Source: Pseudomonas sp. Irchel 3E13
Lineage (GTDB): Bacteria > Pseudomonadota > Gammaproteobacteria > Pseudomonadales > Pseudomonadaceae
Assembly (NCBI RefSeq): GCF_900187455.1
Contig: NZ_FYDX01000009.1
Coordinates: 62,001 to 126,000, forward strand
Length of the DNA: 64,000 nucleotides
Direction: 5' to 3'
Shown: one piece after another, positions 8,127-16,998 of the stretch
Numbering within the stretch: position 1 is the stretch's first letter
Layout: each line of letters starts with the position of its first letter
Translations under genes and position numbers: made by a program
Notes under the pieces: model-generated
What the model saw: only the letters and a program-made list of their open reading frames with translations
The model's database searches: none
What the model was told of the DNA's origin: nothing

Positions 8127-9227
8127 ATGAACAGAGTGCTTCAGTTGAGCGGCCTGTTGCTGGCCCTCGCCTTGCCGATGGCGTCGCAGTGCTTCGCCCA
8201 GGCGTCGTTGCACCGGCTGACGGTGGGCGATGTGCTGGAGAGCCCGGCGAGCCAGGTGCCGAACCCGCAGCGGGCGGTGTACACCGCGCTGGCGCGGGCC
8301 GGCGAGCGGCTGGTGGCGGTGGGGGAGCGCGGGCTGGTCTTGCTGTCCGATGACAATGGCCGGCAATGGCGGCAGGTGCCGGTCCCGGTATCGGTGGGCC
8401 TGACGGCCGTGCAGTTCGCCGATGCGCGCAGTGGTTGGGCGGTGGGGCACGCCGGGGTGGTGCTGGCGACCCGCGACGGCGGCGAAAGCTGGGTCCTGCA
8501 ACTGGACGGAAAGGACGCTGCTCGACTGGAGCTTGAAGAGGCCGGTCGTGCCTTGCCCGGCGCGGCGGATCAGGCGGCGGCGCAGTCGCGCCTGGAGACC
8601 GCGCAGCGCATCGCCGCGGAACAACCGGACAAACCGTTCCTGGCCATCGCCGCCAGCGATGCCGCCAACGTGCTGGTGGTCGGCGCCTATGGCCTGGCCA
8701 TGCGCAGCACCGACGGCGGCGAGCATTGGCATTCGCTGATGGGCCGCATCGATAACCCGGACGGCTTGCACCTGTACGCCGTCGCCCGCCAGGGCGAGGC
8801 CTGGGTGCTGGCCGGCGAGCAGGGTTACCTGGCCCGTTCCGCCGACGGCGAGGACTTCCATCCATTACCCAGCCCTTACGGCGGCAGCCTGTTCACCCTG
8901 GCACCGCGGGGCGATGGCGCGCTGCTGATCGGCGGGCTCAAAGGCAATGCGTTCGTCCTCGCGGCCGACGCGCAAGAGGCTGAAGCCCTGCCGGCCCTGG
9001 CGCCGGTGTCGTTCAGCGACGCCATTGCTCTTGGCGACGGCCGTGTGCTGCTGGCCAACCAGGCGGGCGGCTTGTTCGCCAGCTCGCCCGACGGCTTTGC
9101 CGCCGTCTTCGAGCCGCTGCGCAAACCGGTGTCGGCCGCCATTCAGGCCGCCGATGGCAGCCTGGTGTTCGCCGGCTTTACCGGGCTCTCGCGCGTCGCG
9201 CCGCCCGCTGTTTCCGCTTCGGAGTGA
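8127..9227 (+). CDS. Ycf48-like / BNR-repeat periplasmic protein
   Basis: This 366-residue protein has a signal peptide (LLLALALPMASQCFAQA). It has several BNR/Asp-box-like repeats: DDNGRQWRQV, TRDGGESWVLQ, STDGGEHWHSL and SADGEDFHPL. Together these would form a beta-propeller like the photosystem II assembly factor Ycf48. In proteobacteria this version travels with DUF1302, DUF1329 and MMPL genes and is likely a periplasmic adaptor for the RND protein, not a photosynthesis factor. Its TGA at 9225-9227 lies just before the next start. Confidence 0.85.
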   Translation: MNRVLQLSGLLLALALPMASQCFAQASLHRLTVGDVLESPASQVPNPQRAVYTALARAGERLVAVGERGLVLLSDDNGRQWRQVPVPVSVGLTAVQFADARSGWAVGHAGVVLATRDGGESWVLQLDGKDAARLELEEAGRALPGAADQAAAQSRLETAQRIAAEQPDKPFLAIAASDAANVLVVGAYGLAMRSTDGGEHWHSLMGRIDNPDGLHLYAVARQGEAWVLAGEQGYLARSADGEDFHPLPSPYGGSLFTLAPRGDGALLIGGLKGNAFVLAADAQEAEALPALAPVSFSDAIALGDGRVLLANQAGGLFASSPDGFAAVFEPLRKPVSAAIQAADGSLVFAGFTGLSRVAPPAVSASE

Positions 9228-9232
9228 CCTTC

Positions 9233-11656
9233 ATGAATTGCGCTAGCCGCCCTCCCGCCGACAGCGGCCCGGAGGCGTTCGATCCACGCTCCGGCTCGCT
9301 GGTCGAGCGGGCCCTGTTCAACCACCGCCACTGGGTCTTGCTGCTGTGCCTGCTGACCACCGTCCTGCTGGGCTGGCAGTCGGCACGCCTGGAACTCAAT
9401 GCCAGCTTCGAGAAGATGATCCCGACCGGGCATCCCTACATCGCCAATTACCTGGAGCGGCAGCAAGAGCTGTCGGGCTTGGGCAACGCCTTGCGCATTG
9501 CCGTGGCGAACCCCAAGGGCGATATCTATGACGCCGGCTACCTGCGCACGCTGCAGGCCCTGAGCGAGCAGATCTACCTGCTACCGGGCGTCGATCGCGC
9601 CTACATGAAGTCGCTGTGGACCCCCGCGACCCGCTGGGTCTCGGTCACCGAGGACGGCCTGGATGGCGGTCCGGTGATCCCGGACGACTACGACGGCAGC
9701 CCGAAGTCCCTCGGTGAACTGCGGCGCAATGTGCAGTTGTCCAACGAGATCGGCCAACTGGTGGCGTTCGACCAGCGCTCGAGCATCATTTACGTGCCGT
9801 TGCTGGCGCGCACCCCGGACGGCCAGGCGCTGGACTACGCGGTGCTGTCCGAGCGGCTGGAAGCCTTGCGGGCGAAGTTCCAGGGCGACAGCGTCGACAT
9901 TCACATCACCGGCTTCGCCAAGAAAGTCGGCGACCTGATCGAAGGGCTGCAGCAGATCCTGCTGTTCTTCGCCGTGGCCATCCTGATCACCACCGCGGTG
10001 CTCTACGCCTACACCCGCTGCGTGCGCAGCACCTTGCTGGTGGTGGCCTGTTCGCTGGTGGCGGTGGTCTGGCAACTGGGCCTGCTGCCTTTGCTGGGCT
10101 TCCAGCTCGACCCCTATTCGGTGCTGGTGCCGTTTCTGGTGTTCGCCATCGGCATGAGCCACGGCGCACAGAAAATGAACGGCATCATGCAGGACATCGG
10201 CCGCGGCATGCACCGCGTGGTGGCGGCGCGCTTCACCTTCCGCCGCCTGTTCCTGGCCGGGCTGACGGCCTTGCTCTGCGATGCCGTGGGTTTCGCCGTG
10301 CTGATGATTATCCAGATCAAGGTCATCCAGGACCTGGCGATCATCGCCAGCATTGGCGTGGCGGTGCTGATTTTCACCAACCTGATTCTGCTGCCGGTGC
10401 TGCTCTCGTATGTCGGCGTCAGCCCACGCGCCGCCGAGTTGAGCCTGCGCAGCGAGCGGGCCGAGGAGAGCGGCAAGGCGCGTCATCCGTTCTGGCGTTT
10501 TCTCGATCTGTTCACCCGCAAGCCCTGGGCGAAGCTGTGCATCGGCGTCAGCCTGGTCATGGCCGTGCTCGGTTTTCTGGTCAGCCTGCACCTGGCCATC
10601 GGTGACCTCGATGCCGGTGCGCCGGAGCTGCGCGCCGACTCGCGCTACAACCGTGACGATGCCTTCATGACCCAGGCCTACGGCGCCAGCAGCGACCTGT
10701 TCGCGGTCATGGCACAGACCCCCGCGGGGGCCTGTGCCCGGTACGACGTGCTGCGCAAGGTCGATGAACTAGATTGGCAACTGCGCAGCTTGCCGGGCGT
10801 GGACTCCACCAATTCGCTGGCGCTGCTCAATCGGCGGATGCTGGTCGGGCTGTCCGAAGGCAACCCGAAATGGTACGAGCTGCAGAACAACCAGGCGATG
10901 CTCAACATGATCACCGCCAGCGCGCCGCGCGGCTTGTACAACGAGTCCTGCAGCCTGCTGACGCTGTACGTCTACCTCAGCGACCACAAGGCCGAGACCC
11001 TGACCCGGCTGGTCGAGCATGTCGAAGGATTCGCCGCGGCCAATGACACCGACGAGGTGAAGTTCCTCCTCGCCGCCGGCAACGCCGGGATCGAGGCCGC
11101 CACCAATATCGTCGTGCGCGAGGCCAACCGCGAGATGCTGTTCTGGGTCTACGGGGCGGTGATCCTGCTCTGCCTGGTGACCTTCCGTTCCTGGCGCGCC
11201 ACGGTCTGCGCGGTGATTCCGCTGATGCTCACCTCCATCCTGTGCGAGGCGCTGATGGTCTGGCTCGGCATCGGGGTCAAGGTCGCCACGCTACCGGTGA
11301 TCGCCCTCGGGGTGGGGATCGGGGTCGATTACGCGCTGTACGTGATGAGCATCCTGCTCGGCCATCTGCGCCAGGGCGCGAGCCTTTCCGAGGCGTATTA
11401 CCGTGCCCTGGTGTCCACCGGCAAGGTGGTGATGCTGACCGGCGTGACGCTGGCCATCGGCGTCGGCACCTGGATGTTTTCCCCCATCAAGTTCCAGGCC
11501 GACATGGGCGTGCTGCTGGCCTTCATGTTCGTCTGGAACATGGTCGGCGCGTTGGTGCTGCTGCCGGCGTTGGCGTGCTTTCTGTTGCCGGTGCGCAACC
11601 GGCCCGGGCGGGACGCTGCGCAAGCGTCCGCCACCAAGGAGGTGACCCATGCGTAA
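9233..11656 (+). CDS. RND superfamily (MMPL) transporter
   Basis: The product is about 807 residues with two similar halves. Each half has one transmembrane helix, a large periplasmic loop and a bundle of five helices. The first bundle holds FAIGMSHGAQKMNG, where the GxxHG pattern marks this RND branch. The second holds GVGIGVDYALYVMS, the usual GxxxDY site of helix 10. An overlapping GTG at 9224 is possible, but GGAG at 9221-9224 is eight bases from the ATG at 9233. MMPL/HAE2-type proteins move lipids and hydrophobic compounds using proton flow. With the three preceding products it likely carries the pathway substrate across the envelope; direction is unknown. It overlaps the next gene by 8 bp. 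Confidence 0.88.
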   Translation: MNCASRPPADSGPEAFDPRSGSLVERALFNHRHWVLLLCLLTTVLLGWQSARLELNASFEKMIPTGHPYIANYLERQQELSGLGNALRIAVANPKGDIYDAGYLRTLQALSEQIYLLPGVDRAYMKSLWTPATRWVSVTEDGLDGGPVIPDDYDGSPKSLGELRRNVQLSNEIGQLVAFDQRSSIIYVPLLARTPDGQALDYAVLSERLEALRAKFQGDSVDIHITGFAKKVGDLIEGLQQILLFFAVAILITTAVLYAYTRCVRSTLLVVACSLVAVVWQLGLLPLLGFQLDPYSVLVPFLVFAIGMSHGAQKMNGIMQDIGRGMHRVVAARFTFRRLFLAGLTALLCDAVGFAVLMIIQIKVIQDLAIIASIGVAVLIFTNLILLPVLLSYVGVSPRAAELSLRSERAEESGKARHPFWRFLDLFTRKPWAKLCIGVSLVMAVLGFLVSLHLAIGDLDAGAPELRADSRYNRDDAFMTQAYGASSDLFAVMAQTPAGACARYDVLRKVDELDWQLRSLPGVDSTNSLALLNRRMLVGLSEGNPKWYELQNNQAMLNMITASAPRGLYNESCSLLTLYVYLSDHKAETLTRLVEHVEGFAAANDTDEVKFLLAAGNAGIEAATNIVVREANREMLFWVYGAVILLCLVTFRSWRATVCAVIPLMLTSILCEALMVWLGIGVKVATLPVIALGVGIGVDYALYVMSILLGHLRQGASLSEAYYRALVSTGKVVMLTGVTLAIGVGTWMFSPIKFQADMGVLLAFMFVWNMVGALVLLPALACFLLPVRNRPGRDAAQASATKEVTHA

Positions 11657-12842
11657 TCAAGCCCAGGCGGGCCTGCCGCAATCGCTGTTGCTGTTGCTCG
11701 GCAGTTGCCTGCCCGTGCTGGGTGCGGTGCTGTTGGCACCGGTGCTGCCGCGCATGCACGAGCACTTTGCCAACGATCCACTGGTCGCCGTGCTGGTGCC
11801 GGTGAGCCTGACCATCCCGGCGCTGGTGATTGCGTTGCTGGCGCCCTTCGCCGGACTGATCGCCGATCGCCTCGGGCGCAAGCCCTTGCTGCTGGGTTCG
11901 ATGCTGCTGTACAGCCTGTTCGGCCTGTTGCCGCTGTGGCTGGAATCGTTGCCGGCGATCGTCGCCAGCCGCGCCGGCCTGGGTCTGGCGGAGGCGGGGA
12001 TCATGACCTGCTGCACCACCCTGATCGGCGACTATTACCAGGGCGCCCGGCGCGAGCGTTTGTTCGCTTTGCAGATGGTTTGCACCTCGCTGTCGGCGGC
12101 GGTGTTCATCAGCGTTGGCGGCGCATTGGGGCAGGACGACTGGCGCACGCCGTACACCTTGTATGGCGTCGGCCTGCTGTTTTTGCCGCTGATGGCGTGG
12201 TTGCTGTGGGAGCGCGAGGGATCTTCGGTGCAGGTCGAGGGTGAAGCTTCCGGGTTCCCCTGGAGCACCTTGCTGCCGCTGTACCTGTTCAGCCTGCTGG
12301 CCGGCGCCAGCCTGTTCATCGTGCCGGTGCAGGCGGGCTTTCTGCTGGGGCTGTTGCAGGTCGATTCGCCGCAGCAGATCGGCATGGTGATGGGCGCCAA
12401 CCAGTTGGGCGTGATGCTCGGCGCCCTGAGTTTCCGCTTGTTCCATCGCTGCGCCCGGCAGCACCTGCTGTTGCTGGCGTTCGTCACCGCCGGGCTTGGC
12501 GGCTGGCTGATGGCGCGGGCCGGGAGTCCAGCGTTGCTGACCCTGGCGGTCGCCCTCAATGGCCTGGGTATCGGGCTGATGTTGCCGACGCTGATTACCT
12601 GGATCATGTCCCGGGCCAGTTTCGCCCAGCGTGGGCGGGCGACCGGCGGTTTCACCGCCGCGCTGTTCGCCGGTGAATTTGCCAGCCCGCTGCTGGTGCT
12701 CGGGCTGACCGGAGGCAATCACCAGGCACTGCCGGACGCACTGGCGCTGGTGGGGTTGGCGCAACTGCTCCTGGCCGTGAGCTGCCTGCTGTTGCCGCGC
12801 TTGATCGCGTCGCGGGCGGTGCCTGCGCCGACCTTGCCGTGA
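11649..12842 (+). CDS. MFS transporter
   Basis: This 397-residue protein has about twelve transmembrane helices. The MFS loop motif between helices 2 and 3 is visible as GLIADRLGRKPLLLG. A second, weaker copy of the fold fills the C-terminal half. A strong AAGGAGG precedes the ATG at 11649. The family moves sugars, organic acids, aromatics or drugs. In this operon it most likely imports a small aromatic or acid intermediate through the inner membrane, or exports a by-product. Confidence 0.9.
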   Translation: MRNQAQAGLPQSLLLLLGSCLPVLGAVLLAPVLPRMHEHFANDPLVAVLVPVSLTIPALVIALLAPFAGLIADRLGRKPLLLGSMLLYSLFGLLPLWLESLPAIVASRAGLGLAEAGIMTCCTTLIGDYYQGARRERLFALQMVCTSLSAAVFISVGGALGQDDWRTPYTLYGVGLLFLPLMAWLLWEREGSSVQVEGEASGFPWSTLLPLYLFSLLAGASLFIVPVQAGFLLGLLQVDSPQQIGMVMGANQLGVMLGALSFRLFHRCARQHLLLLAFVTAGLGGWLMARAGSPALLTLAVALNGLGIGLMLPTLITWIMSRASFAQRGRATGGFTAALFAGEFASPLLVLGLTGGNHQALPDALALVGLAQLLLAVSCLLLPRLIASRAVPAPTLP

Positions 12843-12852
12843 GGGCGCGAAC

Positions 12853-13620
12853 ATGAACGTCCATCCGCTGTTTTCCCTCGAAGGCAAACGCGCCCTGATA
12901 ACCGGCGGCACCCGCGGCATCGGCCTGGCCATCGCCCGCTTGTACGGGCAGGCCGGCGCCCGCCTGGTGATCAGTAGCGAGAACCAGGAGGACTGCCAGC
13001 GGGTTACCGCCGGGCTGAGCGAGGAGGGCTTCGACGCCTGCGCGTTCGCTGCCGACCTGGCTGACCGTCAACAGGTCCTGGCCCTGGCCCGTCATGCGGG
13101 CGCCGTCGATGTGCTGGTGTGCAACGCCGGCGTGGCGCCGCACTTCGGCCCGTTGCACAGCATCGACGAGCCGCAGTGGCGTACCACCCTCGGCGTCAAT
13201 CTTGAAAGTGCGCTGTGGCTGAGCGCTGCCCTGTTGCCCGGCATGGCCGAACGCAGCGGCGGCAGCGTGGTGCTGATGGCAAGTATCGCCGGTGTGCGCG
13301 GCAACAAGGCGCTCGGCGCGTATGGGCTGACCAAGGCGGCGCTGGCGCAGTTGGCGCGCAACCTGGCGGTGGAGTGGGGGCCGGCCGGTATCCGGGTCAA
13401 CGCCATCAGTCCGGGGGTGATCGAAACCGCCTTTGCCCGCCCGATGACCGACAACCCCGACATCATCCAGCGCCGCCTGGCGCTCACCCCGCTGCGCCGT
13501 GTCGGCACGGCCGACGAGGTCGCTGCACTGGCCTTGCTGCTCGCCACACCCGGCGGCGCCTTCATCAGTGGACAGAATCTGATCGTCGATGGTGGAACCA
13601 CCATTGGCGATGGCAATTGA
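12853..13620 (+). CDS. Short-chain dehydrogenase/reductase (SDR)
   Basis: This 255-residue classical SDR has the nucleotide motif TGGTRGIG at residues 16-23, the NAG motif (VCNAGVAP), the catalytic serine in LMASIAG, and YxxxK in AYGLTKAAL. The C-terminal FISGQNLIVDGG is typical of FabG-like members. It interconverts an alcohol and a ketone using NAD(P). The substrate is likely a catabolic intermediate of the surrounding operon, since the gene is 10 bp behind the MFS gene and 12 bp before the cupin gene. Confidence 0.92.
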   Translation: MNVHPLFSLEGKRALITGGTRGIGLAIARLYGQAGARLVISSENQEDCQRVTAGLSEEGFDACAFAADLADRQQVLALARHAGAVDVLVCNAGVAPHFGPLHSIDEPQWRTTLGVNLESALWLSAALLPGMAERSGGSVVLMASIAGVRGNKALGAYGLTKAALAQLARNLAVEWGPAGIRVNAISPGVIETAFARPMTDNPDIIQRRLALTPLRRVGTADEVAALALLLATPGGAFISGQNLIVDGGTTIGDGN

Positions 13621-13632
13621 ACGGAGTACCCC

Positions 13633-14205
13633 ATGCAATCACTTCCCCCCTTCAAACGCGTCGTCACCGGTCACAGCGCCGCAGGCACGGCGCTGGCGGC
13701 GCTGGTCGGCGCGGTGCCCAACAGCGTCGATCTCAAGGCCGTGCCCGGTACGGTTTTTCATGAGGTCTGGAACAGCGATACCAGCCCGGCGGCGCTGGAC
13801 AACGGCGCGGACCCGACGCTCAAACCGCTGGTGCTGAGCCCTGCAACCCTGGGCAGCCTGATCCGCGTCGTGGACATCCCGCCCGACAGCGTGCAGAACC
13901 AGGTCAGCGACGCCAGTGCCGCGGCGGTGTTTGCCGAAATCGGCGAGGCCCATGCCGGCACTGGCCAGCGCGATTCGAAGCACAAACTGATGCACCGCAC
14001 CGAAACCCTCGATTACGGCATCGTCACCGAAGGTGAGGTGTGGCTGGTGCTGGACGATGAGGACGTGCACCTCAAGCGCGGCGACATCGTTGTCCAGCGC
14101 GGCACCAATCACGCCTGGAGCAACCGCACCGATGCGATGGCACGGATGGTCTTCATCCTGCTCGACGGGCGTTATGCCGACAGCCTGCGGGAGGTGCTGC
14201 CATGA
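13633..14205 (+). CDS. Cupin domain protein
   Basis: This 190-residue protein carries a single conserved cupin in its C-terminal half. HRTETLDYGIVTEGEVWLVL corresponds to motif 1 and GDIVVQRGTNHAW to motif 2. The histidines and glutamate would bind a metal. The N-terminal 90 residues look like a decayed or partner strand region (TVFHEVWNSD). Such proteins include small dioxygenases, isomerases and ring-cleaving enzymes, so it could be catalytic in this pathway. It ends in an ATGA overlap with the FAH-family gene, implying coupled translation. Confidence 0.85.
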   Translation: MQSLPPFKRVVTGHSAAGTALAALVGAVPNSVDLKAVPGTVFHEVWNSDTSPAALDNGADPTLKPLVLSPATLGSLIRVVDIPPDSVQNQVSDASAAAVFAEIGEAHAGTGQRDSKHKLMHRTETLDYGIVTEGEVWLVLDDEDVHLKRGDIVVQRGTNHAWSNRTDAMARMVFILLDGRYADSLREVLP

Positions 14206-15194
14206 AGCTGGCGACCTTGGCCGACGGCAGCCGCGATGGTCGCCTGCTGCTGGTTTCCCGGGACCTGAGCCGGGCGGTGCAAGTCACCGATATCGCCACG
14301 ACGTTGCAGGCGGCCATCGACGATTGGGCCCGCGTCGAGCCGGTGTTGCAGGCGCGCTACGAGGCCTTGAACCACGGCGATATCGAAGGCGCCTTCGCCT
14401 TCGATCCAGAGCAGGTCATGGCGCCGTTGCCGCGCGCCTGGCAATGGCTCGATGGCTCGTGCTTTCTCAGCCATGGCGAGCTGATGCAGCGGGCGTTTCA
14501 CCTCGACCCCATCGAAGGGGTCGAAGACACGCCGCTGATGTATCAGGGCGCGGGCGATGACTTCCTCGGGCCGCGCCAGGACATCGCGCTGCCCAGCGAA
14601 GCCCATGGCATCGATTTCGAAGGCGAGTTCGCGGTGCTGGTGGATGAAGTGCCCATGGGCTGTTGCGCCGCCGATGCGCTGAAGCATGTGCGCTTGATTC
14701 TGCAAGTCAACGACGTCAGTTTGCGGGCGCTCGCGCCACGGGAAATGAAGACCGGTTTCGGCTTCATCCAGGCCAAGTCGTCCTCCAGCTTTGCGCCGGT
14801 GGCCGTGACCCCGGACGAACTGGGCGAGGACTGGCGGGACGGCCGCGTGCACCTGCCGCTGAACGTGACCCGCAATGGCGAGTGGTTCGGTCATCCACAC
14901 GGCGGCGCGATGCACTTCGGCTTTCAGAGCTTGATCGCCCATGCGGCCCTGACCCGACGCCTGAGCGCCGGCACCCTGATCGGGTCCGGCACCGTCTCCA
15001 ACGCCGATCGCAGCGTCGGCTCGGCGTGCATTGCCGAACGTCGCGCGGTGGAGATGATCGAGCACGGCGCCCCCCGCACGGCGTTTATGCACTTCGGCGA
15101 GCGGGTGCGCATGGAGGTCCGCTGCCGTGACGGCGCGGCGCTGTTCGGCAGCATTGACCAGCAGGTGGTCGAGGCAGGTGCGCCATGCGCGTGA
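14202..15194 (+). CDS. Fumarylacetoacetate hydrolase family protein
   Basis: This 330-residue protein contains the FAH catalytic core at about residues 110-320. The metal site GIDFEGEFAVLVDEVP gives the conserved acidic residues. The C-terminal part includes GSGTVSNAD, the usual GSGTxxN signature. FAH enzymes hydrolyse C-C bonds of beta-diketo acids or hydrate and decarboxylate meta-cleavage products, which suits an aromatic catabolic operon. The gene starts inside the stop of the cupin gene and overlaps the next gene by 10 bp. Confidence 0.9.
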   Translation: MKLATLADGSRDGRLLLVSRDLSRAVQVTDIATTLQAAIDDWARVEPVLQARYEALNHGDIEGAFAFDPEQVMAPLPRAWQWLDGSCFLSHGELMQRAFHLDPIEGVEDTPLMYQGAGDDFLGPRQDIALPSEAHGIDFEGEFAVLVDEVPMGCCAADALKHVRLILQVNDVSLRALAPREMKTGFGFIQAKSSSSFAPVAVTPDELGEDWRDGRVHLPLNVTRNGEWFGHPHGGAMHFGFQSLIAHAALTRRLSAGTLIGSGTVSNADRSVGSACIAERRAVEMIEHGAPRTAFMHFGERVRMEVRCRDGAALFGSIDQQVVEAGAPCA

Positions 15195-16171
15195 TGGTCA
15201 CCGGCGCCGCGGGCTTTCTCGGTCGCCAACTGGTGCAGCGCCTGCTGGCCGAGGGGCAACTGCGCGGGCGTCGTATCGAGGCGCTGATCCTGCTTGATCA
15301 ACGTCTCGACGGCTTTCCGGACGACCGCCGCCTGCGCCATCTGAGCGGCAGCATCACCGACCCCGCGCTGCTGCGCCGGGGGCTGGCCGATGGCGTTGAC
15401 GTGGTCTTCCACCTGGTCAGCATTGCCGGTGGCGCCGCCGAGGAAAACTATGGCCTGGGCCGGCAGGTGAACCTGCTCGCCAGCCTGCAGTTGCTGGATC
15501 TGCTGCGTAATGCGCAACAGCCGCCGGTGCTGGTGTACGCCAGCAGCGTGGCGGTCTACGGCGGCGACTTGCCGGCGCGGATGGACGAACACTATCGCCC
15601 GCGGCCGGCGCTGTCCTATGGCGCGCACAAGCTGATGATCGAGAACCATCTAAGCGATCTCGGCCGTCGCGGCGAGGTCGATGGCCGCGCCCTGCGCCTG
15701 CCCGGCATCGTCGCCCGGCCGGGTGACGGCGATGGCCTGCGCTCGGCGTTCATGAGCGTGCTGCTGCAGCGTTTCGCCTCGGGCGAGCCGTATGTGTGTC
15801 CGGTATCCGCCGACGCCACTTCGTGGTGGATGTCCGCGGCCTGCTGCGTGGACAACCTGCTGCATGCCGCCGGGTTCGACCTGGCGGCGGATGCGCCGTC
15901 GCGGGTCTGGCAACTGCCGGTCTTGCACCTGTCCATTGGCGACGTGGTGGACGCCCTGGCCGAGGTATTCGGCGAGGAACGCCGGTCGCTGATCAGCTTC
16001 CAGCCGGATGCGGCCCTGGAAGCCCTGTTCGGACGTTTTCCAGCGTTGCGCACCCCGTTGGCCCGCGAGCGTGGCTTTCGTCACGACGGCACGGCGCGGG
16101 CACTGGTGCGCCACGCGCTTGACCTTACTCAGCGCCCGCGTGTTTCTCGCGTCGCCGCTGCAACCGCTTGA
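15185..16171 (+). CDS. NAD(P)-dependent epimerase/dehydratase family protein, DenD-like
   Basis: This 328-residue extended SDR has the Rossmann motif TGAAGFLG near the start, SSVAVYGG in the middle strand, and the YxxxK pair in SYGAHKLM. The layout resembles D-erythronate dehydrogenase (DenD), which oxidises four-carbon sugar acids. In this operon a ring-cleavage or side-chain intermediate is the more likely substrate. I would not assign erythronate use from similarity alone. Confidence 0.85.
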   Translation: MRVMVTGAAGFLGRQLVQRLLAEGQLRGRRIEALILLDQRLDGFPDDRRLRHLSGSITDPALLRRGLADGVDVVFHLVSIAGGAAEENYGLGRQVNLLASLQLLDLLRNAQQPPVLVYASSVAVYGGDLPARMDEHYRPRPALSYGAHKLMIENHLSDLGRRGEVDGRALRLPGIVARPGDGDGLRSAFMSVLLQRFASGEPYVCPVSADATSWWMSAACCVDNLLHAAGFDLAADAPSRVWQLPVLHLSIGDVVDALAEVFGEERRSLISFQPDAALEALFGRFPALRTPLARERGFRHDGTARALVRHALDLTQRPRVSRVAAATA

Positions 16172-16182
16172 GAGGAACTGCG

Positions 16183-16983
16183 ATGACTCTGCCCCTGAAC
16201 CTGACCCGAAAGCGCCGCCTGGTCGATCTGTCGGTGACCCTGGACAACAACCCTTACACCGACCCACCGCCGCTGCTGCCGAAAATCGACTACATGGACC
16301 ATCAGCAAGGCTGGCCGGAAATGGCCGCGATGTTCCCCGGCCTGACCCTCGATCAGATGCCCGGACAGGAATCCTGGGCCGCCGAGCGCCTGTCGATCAC
16401 CACCCACAGCGGCACGCACATGGATGCGCCCTGGCACTACGCCTCGACCACCGACGGTGGCAAGCCGGCCTTCGGCATCGATGAGCTGCCGCTGGACTGG
16501 TGCCTGCAACCGGGGGTGAAGCTGGACTTCCGGCACCTGCCGGACGGCCATGTGGTCAGCGCCGCCGAGGTCGAGGCCGAACTGCAACGTATCGGTCACG
16601 CGTTGCAGCCGCTGGACATCGTGCTGATCAACACCCGCGCCGGCAGCCTGTTCGGCCAGCCGGGCTACCTGGATGCGGGGATCGGCATGGGCCGCGAGGC
16701 GACCCTGTACCTGCTGGATCGCGGTGTGCGCGTGGTCGGCACCGACGCCTGGAGCTGGGACGCGCCGTTCAGCTTTACCCGCCAGCGCTTCGCCGAAAGC
16801 GGTGATGCCTCGATCATCTGGGAAGGGCACAAGGCGGGTCGCGACATCGGCTACGGGCAGATGGAAAAGCTCGCCAATCTCGAAGGCTTGCCGGCCAATG
16901 GTTTTCTGGTGTCGTGCTTCCCGTACAAGATCAAACACGCCTCCGCCGGGTTTGTCCGTGCCGTTGCTATCTTCGAAGAATAA
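16183..16983 (+). CDS. Cyclase family protein (kynurenine formamidase-like fold)
   Basis: The protein has 266 residues from the ATG at 16183, which has GAGAGGAA just upstream. A TTG five codons earlier is in frame but has no better site. The metal motif HSGTHMDAPWHY places H75, H79, D81 and H85 as zinc ligands, as in cyclase/KynB-like hydrolases. These enzymes open or close rings by amide, lactone or ester hydrolysis. Its place between an epimerase-like dehydrogenase and a sulfatase suggests hydrolysis of a cyclic intermediate. Confidence 0.88.
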   Translation: MTLPLNLTRKRRLVDLSVTLDNNPYTDPPPLLPKIDYMDHQQGWPEMAAMFPGLTLDQMPGQESWAAERLSITTHSGTHMDAPWHYASTTDGGKPAFGIDELPLDWCLQPGVKLDFRHLPDGHVVSAAEVEAELQRIGHALQPLDIVLINTRAGSLFGQPGYLDAGIGMGREATLYLLDRGVRVVGTDAWSWDAPFSFTRQRFAESGDASIIWEGHKAGRDIGYGQMEKLANLEGLPANGFLVSCFPYKIKHASAGFVRAVAIFEE

Positions 16984-16998
16984 AAAAGTGAGGTTCGC

